A DNA stretch of 64,000 nt from Oscillatoriales cyanobacterium (GTDB lineage: Bacteria; Cyanobacteriota; Cyanobacteriia; Cyanobacteriales; Microcoleaceae): positions 1 through 64,000 of the forward strand of contig RDXX01000081.1 of assembly GCA_004292955.1 (NCBI GenBank). Reading direction: 5' to 3'. Of this stretch, positions 40,977 through 48,607 are shown in pieces (within the stretch, counting starts at the first letter, position 1; every line of letters starts with the position of its first letter). A model generated the notes under the pieces. That model was not told the origin of the DNA and made no database searches. It saw nothing but the letters and a program-made list of their open reading frames with translations. Both the position numbers and the translations under genes were made by a program.

Positions 40977-42682
40977 ATGTTTACACCCAATGCTTTGACC
41001 GTATTGTCTGGTAAGAAGTCGGTGTGTGCTGCGGACTCCAAGAGCGAGGGTGAGGAAGCTGCACTCACCATTGTCTGAATTGTTAATTCTGCCTCTGCCA
41101 ATTGTTCCCGCAGCCGCTGGTTTTCCTCTGTTAATAAAGATGTGTTACCGCCGGCAGGTGTGGACAGAAACTCGAAGTGCAGCACCCAGACTAACTTGTC
41201 CTGCCCCTCGAAATATGTGTCAATAAATTCTTGTGCTGTCGCAACCATGCCACCTTCTTCTTTCAAGTCAGTTGCCGTCATTTCTGACAGATACTGTTGG
41301 TATGGGCGCTGAGTAAGCTTAATAAATCCCAGTTCGTACCCCCCACGTTGGCGGCCCTTATTTAGTGCTGGGATGGCAATATTTTTGTCGAAATATCTAA
41401 TGAAGTTTTTTGCATAATCATCTTGCCACGCGCGCCGAGTTTGCGTTTTCTTGCCGGAAGTCAACTCGTTTATTGTCAAGGCAAAGCTTATTCCCATGGC
41501 CTTGGGCTTGGACGCTTGGGGAAATAATTGATTCAGACTGGCTATCAAATCAGCAGCGAATTCCTTACCTTCATCCTCTGGGAGTTCGATCGCCTGCGCG
41601 AGTGCTAGTGTCTTCAATCTTGCTGGAGTTCCAAGAGCTTCGAGTAGGTCGCCTGCGAATTTATCTTCCCAGTTTTTGATAAATTCAATGGGGCTTTTCT
41701 CATGGAAGTGAGGTTTCAGGGCTAAACCCTGCGGCCACTTGTCGCTATATATCGTGTCTTCCTGTGGGAAATAATAATATGTGTTTTTCCCGGTATTCCA
41801 AACTAATTCCGAATCCCAGTTAGTATCTTTTTGCTCACCCGGAACCAGCTCCATCTCTGCATAGGCGATAGTAAATAGCTCATCTTCCCCGTCCACTGTG
41901 ACAAGTGCTTGGCATTCATCTTTCCATTTGTGAATAATTCCTTTTTTGCCTTCTAGCCCCTTGGCAAAAATCAACACTCTATCGCCCTTGCTGGCAGTGA
42001 TTTCGTTCAGTGGAGTGGTAGGCTTTTCCGCTTTCGTTAGTATTCTCAGGTCACTGGCGCCAAGTGGTTTTGGGTAGACTCCTCCGCTGTAAAGTGCGAC
42101 GTGAATCTTGCCTAATTTGTCTACTTTTTTGACTAATCCTCTGTCGCTTTTTACGTCTTTTGTCTCGACTATCTCGACTGGCACGCCCTTCGTAAAGCCT
42201 AAGCTTTGAATTGCGGCTTTGTAATCCTGACTGCGCTTACCGGATATCTCAAATACTGCTATTTCTAAATGTTTTTTAGTAGCCTTTTTACCTTCCGCTG
42301 CCGCTAAATTTTTTGCATATTCGATCGCTTTAAGTTTATTGCCGATATCTGGAATTTCTTTTAGGGGGCGAAGGCAAGCGCTGGGGATATTTAAGGTGAT
42401 CGGTTCGTCGTATTGTTTGGCAATTTCAGCCTCTAATCGTGCTACTACTTTCGCGTCCTCAATCAATCTGTAAGCACTGGAACTTGACTTGCCAAATTCA
42501 GTTTTGCAGTAGCTTTCAAAGGTTCTGTACCCGAGGGCTTTGTAGGCTTTTCGATCTCTTGCTTCTATGAGCATTGAACCCAGGCTATCAAAGTTACCCT
42601 TGATATCCTGCGTGATTGAATCTGCCTCTGCTCTCCCCATTTCGGTAATGCGTGCTGGTCGATCGACTGTCGCAACTGTCAT
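40904..42682 (-). CDS. DUF3102-like / ASCH-domain protein (upstream half of a split gene)
   Basis: A 592-aa product. Residues 10-80 resemble plasmid-type DUF3102 helical domains (FDSLGSMLIEARDRKAYKALG). An SH3/KOW-like unit follows at about 225-275 (KGDRVLIFAKGLEGKKG). Residues about 395-510 look like an ASCH domain (LTINELTSGKKTQTRRAW and DKLVWVLHFEF), a fold that binds RNA or modified bases. The end is a VDTAEAS repeat that hits a TAG through a one-base loss. Position before PrimPol suggests replication, partition or RNA-level control. Confidence 0.7.
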   Translation of the reverse strand: MTVATVDRPARITEMGRAEADSITQDIKGNFDSLGSMLIEARDRKAYKALGYRTFESYCKTEFGKSSSSAYRLIEDAKVVARLEAEIAKQYDEPITLNIPSACLRPLKEIPDIGNKLKAIEYAKNLAAAEGKKATKKHLEIAVFEISGKRSQDYKAAIQSLGFTKGVPVEIVETKDVKSDRGLVKKVDKLGKIHVALYSGGVYPKPLGASDLRILTKAEKPTTPLNEITASKGDRVLIFAKGLEGKKGIIHKWKDECQALVTVDGEDELFTIAYAEMELVPGEQKDTNWDSELVWNTGKNTYYYFPQEDTIYSDKWPQGLALKPHFHEKSPIEFIKNWEDKFAGDLLEALGTPARLKTLALAQAIELPEDEGKEFAADLIASLNQLFPQASKPKAMGISFALTINELTSGKKTQTRRAWQDDYAKNFIRYFDKNIAIPALNKGRQRGGYELGFIKLTQRPYQQYLSEMTATDLKEEGGMVATAQEFIDTYFEGQDKLVWVLHFEFLSTPAGGNTSLLTEENQRLREQLAEAELTIQTMVSAASSPSLLESAAHTDFLPDNTVKALGVNIVDATVDTAEASDVEIVDTALDAT

Positions 42683-42698
42683 GCTGAACGCTCCTGTT

Positions 42699-42923
42699 TT
42701 ATTTGATCAATAATTCATCTTTTTGGATAATTGAAGGATATTTTTTGGATACCCAGTCGCTTGATATCCAGCTCCATGAACGTATTATTTTATTCCCCGC
42801 TATTTCCCATCTAACGAATAGTGATTTCTCACGAACTTCCTCTAAAACACCTATTCTTTTGATTCTTCCGATCAGCATTGACACTGTGTCGCCGACGGCG
42901 AATTTAGTTTTGTTCGTTTTCAT
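42699..42923 (-). CDS. Small SH3-like protein
   Basis: A 74-aa protein with an SH3/KOW-like pattern (FAVGDTVSMLIGRIKRIGVL then SLFVRWEIAGNKII). It is similar in plan to the SH3 units of the large proteins downstream. It probably belongs to the same replication block. Confidence 0.6.
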   Translation of the reverse strand: MKTNKTKFAVGDTVSMLIGRIKRIGVLEEVREKSLFVRWEIAGNKIIRSWSWISSDWVSKKYPSIIQKDELLIK

Positions 42924-43032
42924 GAATCCTCAAACAGTCGGTCTTGGTGAGTAAGGAAGCGATCGCACTTTCTACAACAGCGCGATCGCGGAGAAAAAAT
43001 GTAGCTTCAATTCACATCGATTGTTTGTTTCC

Positions 43033-43362
43033 CTACGCTTCAAGTTCAAAGTCATCTTGCAGAATATCCCCGGCTAATTCGGCCAGTGCCGACGGGGAAA
43101 GGGCTTTCAATAATTTCATTGCTTCTGCGACAGGTGCCGCAAATTCGCCGTGGCGCGGATTGATTTCTATCAATTGCGCGGAGGTTTGGTCGATGCGGTG
43201 ATAGGCGGCCAAGCCCACTGCCATTTTTTCGTTCCAGGCGAGCTTTTCTAGCTTGAGAAAAAGTAAGCCGAGAGTGGTTATATCTCGCACAAGGATTTTG
43301 ACCAATTCGTCGTCTATGTCGTAGGTGCTTTTGAAAGTATCTAGGGGGTTGACTTGACTCAT
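43033..43362 (-). CDS. Hypothetical protein
   Basis: A 109-aa helical protein from ATG 43362, which overlaps the preceding stop (ATGA). It has YDIDDELVKILVRDITTLGL and LLKALSPSALAELAGDI. No family is recognised; an acidic helical build is typical of small regulatory or anti-host proteins. Confidence 0.55.
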   Translation of the reverse strand: MSQVNPLDTFKSTYDIDDELVKILVRDITTLGLLFLKLEKLAWNEKMAVGLAAYHRIDQTSAQLIEINPRHGEFAAPVAEAMKLLKALSPSALAELAGDILQDDFELEA

Positions 43363-43574
43363 TTGATTTCCCATACGTCTCCGAAATTTGTTACTTTTCC
43401 TGCTGCCTGTAACTCGCGTAGACGGCACATGGTTGAACCTGTGGAATAGAATCCGGGCATCTTGAGAGAGATTTTGTAGGCTGTTTTAGGGCCGTCTTTG
43501 AGGATTTCTAAGATGTCCTTTCTTCTGATTTCGTTGATTGCTATGTGGTTGGCGATGCTTCGTCCTGTGTTCAT
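43359..43574 (-). CDS. Small winged-helix-like protein
   Basis: This 71-aa protein starts at ATG 43574, overlapping the upstream stop (CCATGAAC). RRKDILEILKDGPKTAYKIS and STMCRLRELQAAGKV followed by VWEI form a winged-helix plan, so DNA binding is likely. It lies in an early leftward operon near the XRE regulator. Confidence 0.6.
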   Translation of the reverse strand: MNTGRSIANHIAINEIRRKDILEILKDGPKTAYKISLKMPGFYSTGSTMCRLRELQAAGKVTNFGDVWEIK

Positions 43575-43900
43575 GGGTTTTCGATAGTGGGGATGTGTAA
43601 AACCAGGTGTACTTTGAGTCTCCAGGCGATCGCCCGAAACGTTTTGCTTGGAAGGTAAAAAAGGCCCCACGCCTTGAAAAGCCATGAGTCGAATACGGGT
43701 TTCATGGCGTTCATGTAGCTTTCTACCAAGTCCAAGTCGGAAAGATCTGCCAGGTCGGGGTGATCTTTTGTGTAGGCTTGCTTCCAGATGTCAAAAGCCT
43801 CCCAAGCCTCAGTACGGAAATCGCCTCTGTCAAGATTTAGATAGTCCCAAAACCACATTCCGTACCAATTCCAGTTAGTCGTGTTTGTTGCTGTTTGCAT
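43571..43900 (-). CDS. Hypothetical protein, first of the leftward replication block
   Basis: A 109-aa protein rich in Trp, Phe and Tyr (WNWYGMWFWDYLNLDRGDF). No family is recognised. It is the promoter-proximal gene of the leftward block that runs to PrimPol and it overlaps the winged-helix gene by 4 bp. Confidence 0.55.
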   Translation of the reverse strand: MQTATNTTNWNWYGMWFWDYLNLDRGDFRTEAWEAFDIWKQAYTKDHPDLADLSDLDLVESYMNAMKPVFDSWLFKAWGLFYLPSKTFRAIAWRLKVHLVLHIPTIENP

Positions 43901-44429
43901 GGGTTAGCTCGTTGATAAAAAAGGCAATCGCACGTCCTGCCGCGCGATCGCCGGCGAATGATAGGAAGGAAGTTTATAGGCAGTCCAGGTATTAGGTCAT
44001 AGGCATCACCTCTGCTTTTGTGGAATCCCTGCGACCGCTTCCCGGTGGTGGCGGTGTGTCGGGGGTGTTCGTCGCTAATCGCCCACTGAAAATCAGGGCT
44101 ACTGATACCGCAATGGCACGTGACCCGATCGATAAAGTCCGCATTTTCACGGAATTCCTTTCTAAAAGGCAGAGTTTGTCTACGTGAAAAGACGTAGGTT
44201 AACTTGTTTGTGCTGTGGAGTTGCCGGAACCGACCGCTTCTTGTCGCTCATGCTCATCAGGTCTTACAGAGCTAGTTGCCAAAGACGGTTTGCTTGCTGG
44301 AAACTCTTATATTTGTAGTAAGCAGGCCGTAGACGCTAATCACCAGCCTGCTTACTTTTTGTGGTCGAACACCAGCCTCAAAAAACTTGTTCTCTCAAAC
44401 TTGCTTTTAAAAGCTAGTTCTTATATACT
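43901..44429. promoter_or_regulatory. Divergent control region of the element
   Basis: This 0.5-kb gap separates the leftward replication block from the rightward XRE gene, the usual place for early promoters and operators of a temperate element. It contains a terminator-like hairpin at 44317-44361. A short RNA ending there is possible. A 73-codon open frame at 44215-44436 lacks protein-like composition and I do not accept it. Confidence 0.5.
44317..44361 (+). terminator. Rho-independent terminator in the control region
   Basis: AGTAAGCAGGC at 44317-44327 pairs perfectly with GCCTGCTTACT at 44346-44356, followed by TTTTT. No coding gene ends just before it on this strand, so it may end a small non-coding transcript started in 44150-44300. 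Confidence 0.75.
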
Positions 44430-44678
44430 ATGGTAAGTCAACTAAAAAATCAAGCAAATCTTCTAACACCTGTGTGGATTCGCAAAAGAGCCAACAAAAC
44501 TCAAAGGCAAATAGCCGTCGAGTTAGGTATTACTGAGTCTGTTATCAGTAAATGGGAGCGAGGTATTACCGTGCCTAGTCCCTCTCTGACTGATATTCCT
44601 AGGTATTGCCAGGCATATGATTGCACTCTTGAAGAGCTGATTGAGGCGTTCAGTAATATAAGTCGCAAACCCGCCTAA
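44430..44678 (+). CDS. XRE-family transcriptional regulator
   Basis: An 82-aa protein with a complete helix-turn-helix: IRKRANKTQRQIAVELGITE, SVISKWERGITVPSPS, and the trailing helices DCTLEELIEAF. It has no effector domain, so it works like a small Cro/CI-type repressor. It faces away from the leftward replication block and is followed by a bidirectional terminator. It is the likely switch between integrated and replicating states. Confidence 0.88.
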   Translation: MVSQLKNQANLLTPVWIRKRANKTQRQIAVELGITESVISKWERGITVPSPSLTDIPRYCQAYDCTLEELIEAFSNISRKPA

Positions 44679-44702
44679 CGGAACCTTGAAAATTAAATAG
44701 TT

Positions 44703-44733
44703 AAGCCTCCCCAGGTAGTTTCTGGGGAGGCTT
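44703..44733. terminator. Bidirectional terminator
   Basis: AAGCCTCCCCAG at 44703-44714 pairs with CTGGGGAGGCTT at 44722-44733, a 12-bp perfect stem. It separates the XRE gene from the converging 225-aa gene and can serve both. Confidence 0.8.
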
Positions 44734-44767
44734 GATCACAGTCTATTGTTTTGTCTAGCACCGTTGT

Positions 44768-45445
44768 CTAGTGCGACCGAAACGAGTTCAGGAATGTCTG
44801 CGTGTTCTGATTGTAAGGACTCACAACCCCCATCATGTACAGGCGATCTCTCACCATCACCTTTCGGAACGTCATCTTGAGCGGTTTAGACCTGTGTTGC
44901 AAGTTAACCTCTATTCCTGGGTTTCCGTTTAGACCAAAGTGTCTTTGTGAAACGATCGAAAACTGTTCCCCAAAGGTAGTTCCTGAATTCCATTGCTTGC
45001 TGACAACTTCCGTCATAAGAGCCTGTTTGCGATCGGGGCTAATGAATTCGGAGTTTTCAATTGTCTTGTACCCAAAAGTGTAAAATTCGTCTTTTTGCTC
45101 GATCGAGTACATCACGCCGTCAGCATCTGTCACTTGCTTAACTTTGTGTGGTGGCACTATTATCGAAAACCGCCCATTTTGGTCATAAAAATCGTTCCAT
45201 CCCTGCTGCCCAGGCTCGGAAGTGGAACTGAAGGACTGCCGGGGTTGCTGGTATATCTGAACCAGTCGAGGCGCTGTCCCTGTGGTAGTTGGTACAAGAT
45301 ACTGCGTCCGACTTCCCGCCAAGTGATTCTCTAGATTCCGCGCCATCCGGCTGAGCTGTTCCGGCCGCCCGATGAAGTAGCCCAACGCTACCCATCCCGC
45401 CACCCCTAGCCATTTGCGCCATTCGATTCGTCTCTTGAAGTTCAT
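44768..45445 (-). CDS. Membrane-anchored PsbP-like fold protein
   Basis: A 225-aa protein with a basic start and one transmembrane helix (LGVAGWVALGYFIGR). A Pro/Thr linker leads to a domain of about 140 residues with NGRFSIIVPPHKVKQVTDAD and MTFRKVMVRDRLYMMGVVS, a plan like PsbP/DUF1795 domains. It would sit on the outer face of a membrane. It stands alone between terminators, facing the XRE gene, and looks like a cargo or lysogenic-conversion gene rather than a core function. Confidence 0.55.
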   Translation of the reverse strand: MNFKRRIEWRKWLGVAGWVALGYFIGRPEQLSRMARNLENHLAGSRTQYLVPTTTGTAPRLVQIYQQPRQSFSSTSEPGQQGWNDFYDQNGRFSIIVPPHKVKQVTDADGVMYSIEQKDEFYTFGYKTIENSEFISPDRKQALMTEVVSKQWNSGTTFGEQFSIVSQRHFGLNGNPGIEVNLQHRSKPLKMTFRKVMVRDRLYMMGVVSPYNQNTQTFLNSFRSH

Positions 45446-45920
45446 ATTAAAACCCAGGTATTAGTTTCTGGATTTTATAGCGATTTCAGCCACCAGCGGA
45501 ACCGCGCAACCACGCAAATAACGCAGGTTTACGAAAAATGTCCCAAAGGTGGGACATTTTTCGTGAACCTTTCTCAATCAAGGTTTCGCTCTCTCGGTGG
45601 CGGCAATGATTTTTACTGCGGCCGTGGCGAAAATAATCAGGCATTTCCTCGATGCTGAAATAGCAAAAGCTCTGTTTTTCAAGCTCTTGCTCCAGTTTTT
45701 TAGCCTTGTCTGAAAAGAATGATTCATACAAAAATGTCCCAAAAATGGGACATTTTTGATAACCAAGCTTATTGACAATTAGATACTGAGGCTCGCTACA
45801 CGCCTCTCCAGACTTGCGGGTGACACCGCAAGATTAACGCTCTAACCAAGCACACGGGCGATCGCTCTGGGTAGATCCGGCGATCGCCCTTCCTTTTCCA
45901 GCTACTGACAATCATACCCT
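45446..45920. promoter_or_regulatory. Spacer with two strong TGTCCCA/TGGGACA palindromes
   Basis: ACGAAAAATGTCCCA (45531-45545) pairs perfectly with 45550-45564, and CAAAAATGTCCCA (45729-45741) with 45746-45758. Both have 4-nt loops and A/T arms. A TTG-started frame of 81 codons (45731 down to 45486) runs between and through them with a partly protein-like start (FFSDKAKKLEQELEKQ), but I do not count it as proven. HIP1 sites lie near 45860 and 45890. Confidence 0.6.
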
Positions 45921-46073
45921 ATGCCTAAAATCAAGCTCAAAAAATACGAGCAGGCTCTTGCTCTCCTCCCAGGATGCAAGGGCTTGGATCGGGATCCATC
46001 AATCCTTTATGCCAATCTCAAGACTCTCGGTTATCGGTGGAGTGGTAGCGATCGTAAGTGGTTGCTGAAGTGA
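45921..46073 (+). CDS. 50-aa protein related to the end of the next gene
   Basis: It starts at ATG 45921 and ends at TGA 46073, 4 bp before the next start. The protein is basic (KIKLKKYEQALALLPGC) and ends LKTLGYRWSGSDRKWLLK. The same plan, a helix followed by a GY/GF.W/Y..W turn, closes the next protein (IKACGFKYDHKHSIWEF). The domain is unknown. Translational coupling is likely. Confidence 0.65.
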   Translation: MPKIKLKKYEQALALLPGCKGLDRDPSILYANLKTLGYRWSGSDRKWLLK

Positions 46074-46077
46074 TGCC

Positions 46078-46476
46078 ATGGCAGACCTACCCAACCACCC
46101 CCGCTTCTTCGACGACGACAGCGAATACCTCGATCTGGGTTCCGGCGAGCTCGCCGCCAAGCGATACCTGCGGTTGATTTGTTCTGCTGATTATCGATCG
46201 AAGCCCTTCGTGGATGATGACCCCGATCGGGAAGGTCTGGCATCGCCTACCAATAACCTCCCATTGCCACCTAATGTAATCACGATCGGCAGGAGAGTTA
46301 CTCCAGCACTCAGAGTCAAGATTTTAGGTGCGTTAGATTTGTACCCTACAAAGAGTCAAATCAGGATTTATCAGTTATTTGCCGAAATCAAAGCTTGTGG
46401 ATTTAAGTACGACCACAAGCATAGTATTTGGGAGTTTCGATCTAAATGGAAGAATTCACTACCGAACAAAAACTAA
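46078..46476 (+). CDS. Hypothetical element protein
   Basis: A 132-aa protein. The first 75 residues are acidic and disordered-looking; the rest (VTPALRVKILGALDLYPTKS, then FAEIKACGFKYDHKHSIWEF) shares its end motif with the 50-aa upstream protein. No family is recognised. It overlaps the next gene by 31 bp. Confidence 0.6.
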   Translation: MADLPNHPRFFDDDSEYLDLGSGELAAKRYLRLICSADYRSKPFVDDDPDREGLASPTNNLPLPPNVITIGRRVTPALRVKILGALDLYPTKSQIRIYQLFAEIKACGFKYDHKHSIWEFRSKWKNSLPNKN

Positions 46477-46757
46477 AAATCCGTGACTATTTTGACGACC
46501 CCAATTACTCACAACCCCACGGTGAATTTGTCGCAACGCAATTGTTGGCGGCAATGATTGCCTCCGGCAAATACGAACTCGAAGAATACCCTAGGCTCGC
46601 CGAAGCCGCTATCAGGTTGACAGCTATCTTGGTGGTTCGATTCGACGACGAAGTGAAGCGTGAGGTGCGAGAAACGACAAACCCAAAACCTTCAGCCTCA
46701 GAGAAAGATACGAATTCTGATCCTGACTCTGAGGCTTGTGACCCAATTCCCTTTTAA
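46446..46757 (+). CDS. Hypothetical element protein
   Basis: A 103-aa acidic protein with a helical first half (EFVATQLLAAMIASGKYELE) and an acidic, Ser-rich tail ending in DPIPF. Such an end resembles the acidic tails of single-stranded DNA-binding proteins, but the OB fold is not seen. Unknown function. Confidence 0.55.
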   Translation: MEEFTTEQKLKIRDYFDDPNYSQPHGEFVATQLLAAMIASGKYELEEYPRLAEAAIRLTAILVVRFDDEVKREVRETTNPKPSASEKDTNSDPDSEACDPIPF

Positions 46758-46885
46758 CGAACTGGCGACACCTGCCAGATAAATAAAAGTGGTGTGACAA
46801 CCCAGAGAGACGGGTTTATTCTCCCTATCTGTCTCTTGCGATCGTGTTTGCTTCAAGTGCGATCGCTTATTTTTTAGGAGTTTGC

Positions 46886-47194
46886 ATGATTACCGAAGAT
46901 ACCCGCATTGATTATGAGCGCGTCGGCGATATTACTTCGCCCCCAGTCTTTAAGGTCTTGAGTGATGTTTACGGCTCTGATTTTGGCGACGCCACTCAGG
47001 AGGAGCGATTAGTCTTAGTGGAAGCGATCGCTTATAGCCTGCGTGTAGGAGGCGCATTTCGCGATAACTTGCGGAATGTGGTAAACGGCGATCTAGATAT
47101 GCCCTGTGGCATCTTTACCTCTGCTGGAGTCGGGAGAAATGAGGGGCTGAAGCTATTGGCTATCTTACAGGTAGCGATCGTTGAATGTTACTAG
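46886..47194 (+). CDS. Hypothetical protein
   Basis: A 102-aa protein from ATG 46886 behind AGGAG; an ATG at 46844 would add an unlikely hydrophobic leader. It contains VGDITSPPVFKVLSDVYGSD and LVLVEAIAYSLRVGGAFRDN. No family is recognised. It is followed by a hairpin at 47293-47321. Confidence 0.55.
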   Translation: MITEDTRIDYERVGDITSPPVFKVLSDVYGSDFGDATQEERLVLVEAIAYSLRVGGAFRDNLRNVVNGDLDMPCGIFTSAGVGRNEGLKLLAILQVAIVECY

Positions 47195-47355
47195 ATTTTA
47201 GCCGCCAAAAGAGAAGGGTTGTGAGCCAAGACAGCTTTTGTCTCGCCGATGAGTTGAAGCTCTACTTTTGAGTGAACTAATTAAATTAAAATGCCCCTGC
47301 GCTGCATTAACAGCCAGGGGCGCGACCATCCCAATAGTTTCAAGCAGAGGATAGT

Positions 47356-47565
47356 ATGAAAATCATATCAGAAATATCACTTTCGCCGCAAGAATTTCGT
47401 AAATTAACTGGCTGGTCGGTTTACAAAATTAGCAGAGAAACTGGCATTCCTTTACAAACCCTTTATTGTTATCTGAGAGAACCCGGAGCCCCTGGATATC
47501 GCGAACCCAAGCCTCAAATAACTCTTCTGTTTGGATTACTGCACAAAGTTTTATGCACCGCGTAA
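47356..47565 (+). CDS. Small helix-turn-helix protein
   Basis: A 69-aa protein whose core FRKLTGWSVYKISRETGIPL then QTLYCYLREP is a typical short HTH. It is followed by a terminator at 47586-47614, so it is a separate unit. It is probably a regulator acting on the ATCGATT repeats just downstream or on its own promoter. Confidence 0.65.
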   Translation: MKIISEISLSPQEFRKLTGWSVYKISRETGIPLQTLYCYLREPGAPGYREPKPQITLLFGLLHKVLCTA

Positions 47566-47585
47566 AATTATGCTCTGCATAGTAT

Positions 47586-47614
47586 ACCCGCCCCTCAAAG
47601 GCGGGTTATTTTTT
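47586..47614 (+). terminator. Rho-independent terminator
   Basis: ACCCGCC at 47586-47592 pairs with GGCGGGT at 47600-47606 and is followed by ATTTTTT. It ends the small HTH gene. Confidence 0.8.
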
Positions 47615-47624
47615 GTCTATACGA

Positions 47625-47663
47625 ATCGATTCAAATCGATTCAATCGATTCAAATCGATTTAA
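47625..47663. promoter_or_regulatory. Iteron-like AATCGATTC repeat array
   Basis: Four closely spaced ATCGATT units (AATCGATTCAAATCGATTC and on) cover 47627-47662, each itself a near palindrome. They lie between a terminator and the start of the 178-aa gene. Such arrays serve as replication iterons, partition sites or operators. Confidence 0.65.
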
Positions 47664-47686
47664 ACTCAAAGGCAAAAAGGCGAAAA

Positions 47687-48223
47687 ATGGAACCTGAAGA
47701 CCAAGCCGTGATTGACGTAGACAGCGAATTAATCGATTCCTCTCTCCCTGAATCGATTGAACAATGGTACTCGGCGCAGTATATGATGTTCCTCCTCCGG
47801 TTGAGCAAAGCTGACTTGCAGAAGTCGATTTGCAAACTTCAGGATGTCTACGGATTGAATCTTGCTACTTTACGCCGTGGTGCTGCCCGGGCAACCGAAT
47901 ACTCGCAGCTTGCTCTTGATGCAACTAAACTGCTCAATGCCGGCAAGTTTACTCAATTGCGCCAGTTGGTAGAGCAAGCACCCGTAGTACCATCTCCCAC
48001 AGCATCAACGGCGATTGTGTTCGTTGACCAACACAATGCCATTGCCCAAACTGCGGCAACTGTTGCTGATAGTAATTTGACTCAAATTGCTTCTTTTAAA
48101 TCTGGTTTGTTGAACAACTACCGCGAGTTGGGGCGGGCGCTTGGCAAGCAGGCAGCAGCAGAAGTAAAGCTGGGATTTACTGAGGAAGTTAAAGCAGCCC
48201 TTTCGGATTTACAGGATTCTTAA
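47687..48223 (+). CDS. Hypothetical element protein
   Basis: A 178-aa protein from ATG 47687; a longer frame upstream runs back through the repeat array and a terminator and is rejected. It is helical with LSKADLQKSICKLQDVYGLN and a Thr/Ala-rich centre. An iteron-binding or partition role is possible from its position behind the ATCGATT array but is not shown by motifs. Confidence 0.6.
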   Translation: MEPEDQAVIDVDSELIDSSLPESIEQWYSAQYMMFLLRLSKADLQKSICKLQDVYGLNLATLRRGAARATEYSQLALDATKLLNAGKFTQLRQLVEQAPVVPSPTASTAIVFVDQHNAIAQTAATVADSNLTQIASFKSGLLNNYRELGRALGKQAAAEVKLGFTEEVKAALSDLQDS

Positions 48224-48224
48224 G

Positions 48225-48401
48225 ATGGCTTTTTACAAGGTTCGGGTACAGCGCGAAAGTAATACACCAAGGCATCTCAATGTTGTTGCCAGCAAATCTC
48301 AGGAGGCTCTGCAAGTAGCAGTATTGCAATTGAGAGATGAGGGGATTACTGACGCTAAGGGTGTGGAGGTTATAGGTCAAGTACAAAGTTTAAGAGGTTG
48401 A
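48225..48401 (+). CDS. 58-aa hypothetical protein
   Basis: It starts at ATG 48225, 1 bp after the previous stop, and ends at TGA 48401. The protein (MAFYKVRVQRESNTPRHLNV, then QEALQVAVLQLRDEGI) has a strand-helix plan. Family unknown. The next ATG follows 2 bp later. Confidence 0.65.
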   Translation: MAFYKVRVQRESNTPRHLNVVASKSQEALQVAVLQLRDEGITDAKGVEVIGQVQSLRG

Positions 48402-48403
48402 AT

Positions 48404-48607
48404 ATGTTCGGAAAAATATTGGATCTATTGCCCGCTGGTGTTGTCGAGCAGATAGGCAACGCGAGCTTCCGATCTTTAGCGGATAGAGGCGAAGTAGATA
48501 GTTGGTCTGTTTCTTACGAGCCCGAAGGTGAGATAGCGACAAAAGAGAGAAAGGAATACGAAAGAGAAAGAAGCACGGAAGTAAAACCAATCGAGGGACA
48601 GAAATGA
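48404..48607 (+). CDS. 67-aa hypothetical protein
   Basis: It starts at ATG 48404 (a TTG at 48398 is less likely) and overlaps the next gene by 4 bp. It is hydrophobic at the start (FGKILDLLPAGVVEQIG) and highly charged at the end (KERKEYERERSTEVK). A short amphipathic membrane contact is possible. Confidence 0.55.
   Translation: MFGKILDLLPAGVVEQIGNASFRSLADRGEVDSWSVSYEPEGEIATKERKEYERERSTEVKPIEGQK

Noticed and set aside
44215-44436. 73-codon frame in the element control region
   Set aside because: It spans a terminator hairpin and overlaps the XRE start; composition is not protein-like.
45486-45731. 81-codon TTG-started frame and an overlapping ATG-started frame
   Set aside because: Start is weak and the sequence runs through a perfect palindrome; kept only as a note in the spacer entry.
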